The notes beneath the pieces were generated by a model. The model worked only from the letters and a program-made list of their open reading frames with translations. It searched no databases and had not been told where the DNA came from. Source: Pseudogymnoascus destructans (Eukaryota > Ascomycota > Leotiomycetes > Thelebolales > Thelebolaceae). Taken from it: 64,000 bases of DNA. The DNA lies in contig NW_020167534.1 in the NCBI RefSeq assembly GCF_001641265.1, forward strand, positions 868,001 to 932,000, given 5' to 3'. A program made the position numbers and the translations under genes. Positions within the stretch are counted from its first letter, which is position 1, and every line of letters starts with the position of its first letter. Positions 61,708 to 64,000 of this stretch are shown here, piece after piece.

Positions 61708-63514
61708 TATTGCATATATATGGCACCAAACTGTTAAAAGGGCAGGGAATACTAAAATTCACAACCTTCTCCAACACCTCGAATCAAAGCCACGAAGCGG
61801 AAGACCACAGACAATTTAAAAGGATTCTGAAGAGTCACTACGCATATGATCTTTGCTACTTGCAAACCCATTTGACACTTTTCAACAAGTTATTAATAAG
61901 GAAAATCTACCCTACGCACGATCAATTGTCGAACGAGTTGCAGAATCACCAAGTGTTGAAATTCCACAACCTATTGTATGGAAAAACATCTGCCTCAAGC
62001 CCTACTTGGATAATATCATTCCTTCAGTACGATGGAAATTCTGCAAATGGGCACTATCCGAACTTGAAGCTGGATCAATTTTAATTTTCTCAGACGAATC
62101 ATATATCAATCCACATAAGAAACGACGGATAACAGTTCACGGGGTCAAACAGCAGAGAGCATGGCAATTCAACAGAATAATCTTTATTTCAAGTTATGTT
62201 TTGGGGAACAATGAGTTCAGAAACCTCTATCTTACACCCTTCTCGTTCATGAATTCCTGAAAGTATAGAAGAGAAGCAGATACATGTGCAGAAACTACGA
62301 GAGATAAATGCATATTGGAAATCAAAAGCAGAGAATGAACTTGTTAGAGCAACAACAGTTGGAACTCTTGAGTACGGATATATGGAAACTCTAAATGCAG
62401 ATATTCGGAATGGCAAAAGCAAATGGAAAAAGGCACAAGTTGCTTCACAAGAGTTTGGAGATATAGAGACATGGAGTAGAGGACGGCAATCAGAAGGGCA
62501 AGAAGTTTCAAAGGGCAGGATTGATTGGTTTCTATATCGAGAGATGGTTCTTATTCCTCTTCTCTTCCCCTACTTTCGAAAAGTAAAGGCTTTACATCCT
62601 ACAAAACGAGTATGGTTTGTGGATGATAATGTAAGTCTTCATTTGAAGGCTCACCGATTTGTAAGATTATATGAAGAAGGAGGGAATCTATAGAGTGTAA
62701 TTTTGGCCTCCAAACTCTCCCAATTTGCACCCTATTGAAAATGCCTTTGATTATCTCAAGGATCAGGTTGACGGCTATACACCATTAAACGGAGGGAAGT
62801 TTGAGAGAGCTCATGCACGGGTATTTCTTGAGGAAGAATGGGGGAAAAAAATGGATGGGAAATCTACACAATTATGTGCTTCGTTTAAGGACAAGTTGGA
62901 GCGGTGTATTGCAGTCAATGGGGGGAACAACTTTCGTTGGGTAGATCAATAGTACGAGTAGAGTATGTACTGTACATGCATTTTCTCCAAGTACTTACAC
63001 GCCCCACTTATTACACACAGACCCTGTGGAAACTTTTGGGCCGCACGAGTACTTGGAGGAATGCCGACGCGAAGACGGTATCGTGAGGGAGCCTCACGGC
63101 ATTTGCAGAGAGCCAGCATGAGTTCGGCGACCTGAATGCGACGCTTGACAGCATTCTGCGGTGTGATATCTGTGGCGCGAGCGCAGATAAGATCGACTAG
63201 CTGCGTCCTCTGTGGGATCTGATGCTCAACCACTGGCTCGATGTACTCTTCATCGTGCTGTCCATTGTTATGCCTCTCAATGTCTTCTGTTGGGCGGCGG
63301 CGGAAATACTCATCCCGGAATTCCTGAGAGATGATGTTTCGACGCTTAGTCCTAGCACTACCGATCGCACCAGTAAGTCGTCGAACTTCTGCCTCGATGC
63401 TCGTTCCCTGAATCCTGTACGCCCCAGCTTTCAGTTGCTCTCGCTCCTGCTCAAGTGCAGTGATAACAGGATCGGGGGGGAGCGCAGCTAGGTACTCGTG
63501 GGACGAGGCAGAAC

Positions 63515-64000
63515 GACAATGGGCCCTCCACGAGGCCCTTAGTTGTGCAGCCGGTCGCGGTCATCTAGCAGTTGTCGAGCTCTTGTGTCAGCATGTAGAC
63601 GTCTCTAAACCCTGTATGACGGGGACTCCGTTCACTATGAGCGCGTCTATAGGAGAGTCAACAGAAGTTATGCAGATGCTGCTTAGGCTTGGGGCGGGGC
63701 TGGATCCTTCCGCACTCTATAACGCTGCTGATCAAGGCCATCTGGCCCTTGTCCTAGACATTCTGTCTAGGCGTCCAATGGATATCTTCTATCCAGATTC
63801 TGAGGGTCGGACACCATTACACCACGCGGCAAAGAAGGGACACGCAGACATCATACAGGCGCTACTCATCACGGTGCCGACCATGAAGTAGTAGAGGTAT
63901 TATAGGATACACTGCTCTAGACCTGGCTATCTCCTATCGCCATAAAAATGTCATCAAAATCCTTGGTGACATGCCGATATCAGCACCACCACCCACTGAT
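63515..64000 (+). pseudogene. Ankyrin-repeat protein fragment, continues past the window edge
   Basis: WALHEALSCAAGRGHLAVVELLCQH, then EVMQMLLRLGAG, AADQGHLALVLDIL and RTPLHHAAKKGHADIIQALL are ankyrin repeats. After the stop near 63889 the same repeat type continues in another frame (YTALDLAISYRHKNVIKIL) to the edge, so there is a frameshift near 63885-63905. It abuts the DUF3435 remnant with no spacer, which suggests a rearrangement. The start codon is not identified, because the frame begins within the remnant on the left. Confidence 0.7.

Larger units (their letters stand above)
60154..62952 (+). pseudogene. mariner-type transposase, split and decayed
   Basis: Starts MAEISIPLRAAIITLRVYM with a helix-turn-helix (YGEIEKKLGISADST) up to the TA at 60261, then continues after the Tc1 element at 61710 (IAYIWHQTVKRAG, LESKPRSGRPQ). 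Catalytic regions: FSDESYIN, VWFVDDNVSLH and NLHPIENAFDYLKDQ (Asp, Asp, Glu). It has in-frame stops near 61820 and 61850 and after LTPFSFMNS near 62260, another after EEGGNL (62693) and at least two frame changes. A non-functional relic. Confidence 0.8.
59997..63049 (+). mobile_element. mariner-type element interrupted by a Tc1 element
   Basis: Ends cttgtgtggcccaaaag... and its inverted partner at about 63016-63049 (34 bp, two mismatches), with TA at 59995-59996 and 63050-63051. The internal transposase gene is cut by a complete Tc1-type element at 60263-61707. Without that insertion it is about 1.6 kb. Confidence 0.88.
59930..63515 (-). pseudogene. DUF3435-type protein, C-terminal remnant split by a mariner element
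   Basis: The right part (63052-63515) reads on the minus strand YLAALPPDPVITALEQER, LKAGAYRIQGTSIEAEVRRL, RDEYFRRRPTEDIERHN and VKRRIQVAELMLALCKCREA. Counting the duplicated TA once, GIPPS continues without a break at 59994 into IVKEESPEPGPLSSLFPLECS and a stop. This order matches the C-terminal half of DUF3435 proteins, the large fungal family that includes the tyrosine recombinases (captains) of Starship elements. The N-terminal recombinase part is absent, so activity cannot be claimed. Confidence 0.65.

Overview
The window is nuclear DNA of a filamentous ascomycete (Pezizomycotina). The evidence is short GT-AG introns (44-130 bp) with CTAAC-type branch sites, fungal forms of eIF4A, Eaf6, 3-hydroxyanthranilate dioxygenase, a Ctr copper transporter and an STK16/Env7 kinase, and many fungal transposon families (chromodomain Ty3/gypsy, Helitron, pogo, Tc1, mariner, hAT, a DUF3435 remnant). 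The proteins fit a leotiomycete best, but the sequence does not settle the class.

Layout. 1-1.5 kb: decayed acidic/KKRK sequence at the edge. 1.5-2.9 kb: Env7/STK16-type kinase. 3.3-15.8 kb: transposon block with a hAT remnant, damaged gypsy copy 1, the 3' end of a diverged gypsy relative, a hAT remnant, an LTR of a second family with a gag remnant, and a broken pogo transposase. 17-31.8 kb: a gene island with an unknown low-complexity protein, EAF6, eIF4A (TIF1), a coiled-coil protein, a dead NACHT/NLR-type gene, BNA1 and CTR2. 32-34.5 kb: a pogo derivative and a cluster of tandem arrays. 34.7-36.4 kb: a five-exon zinc-finger/RING-like gene. 37.4-49.1 kb: a Helitron split by intact-looking gypsy copy 2. 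49.7-53.8 kb: a pogo element nested in another pogo element. 54-57 kb: LTRs, RIP-like gag sequence and two hAT/BED remnants. 57.3-59.7 kb: a divergent gene pair, one member a histone H3-like variant, whose introns share a repeated motif. 59.9-63.5 kb: a Tc1 element inside a mariner inside a DUF3435 coding remnant. 63.5-64 kb: an ankyrin-repeat fragment.

Three things stand out. (1) The gypsy family has a compact recoding signal: an A_AAA_AAC slippery heptamer on the last sense codons of gag, an 8-nt spacer, then a potential H-type pseudoknot leading in frame into pol. It also carries an antisense gene with a Zn2Cys6-like cluster between pol and the 3' LTR, and a leader consistent with Tf1-like self-priming. 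(2) The 57-60 kb gene pair encodes a diverged H3-like histone with a long N-terminal extension, and six introns across the two genes carry the same 'TTATAGTAAT-NN-TATAGTAA' motif, once inverted. (3) Several nested insertions can be reconstructed to the base from target-site duplications, which gives a relative history of element activity. All functional statements rest on reading motifs by eye; no database search was possible.
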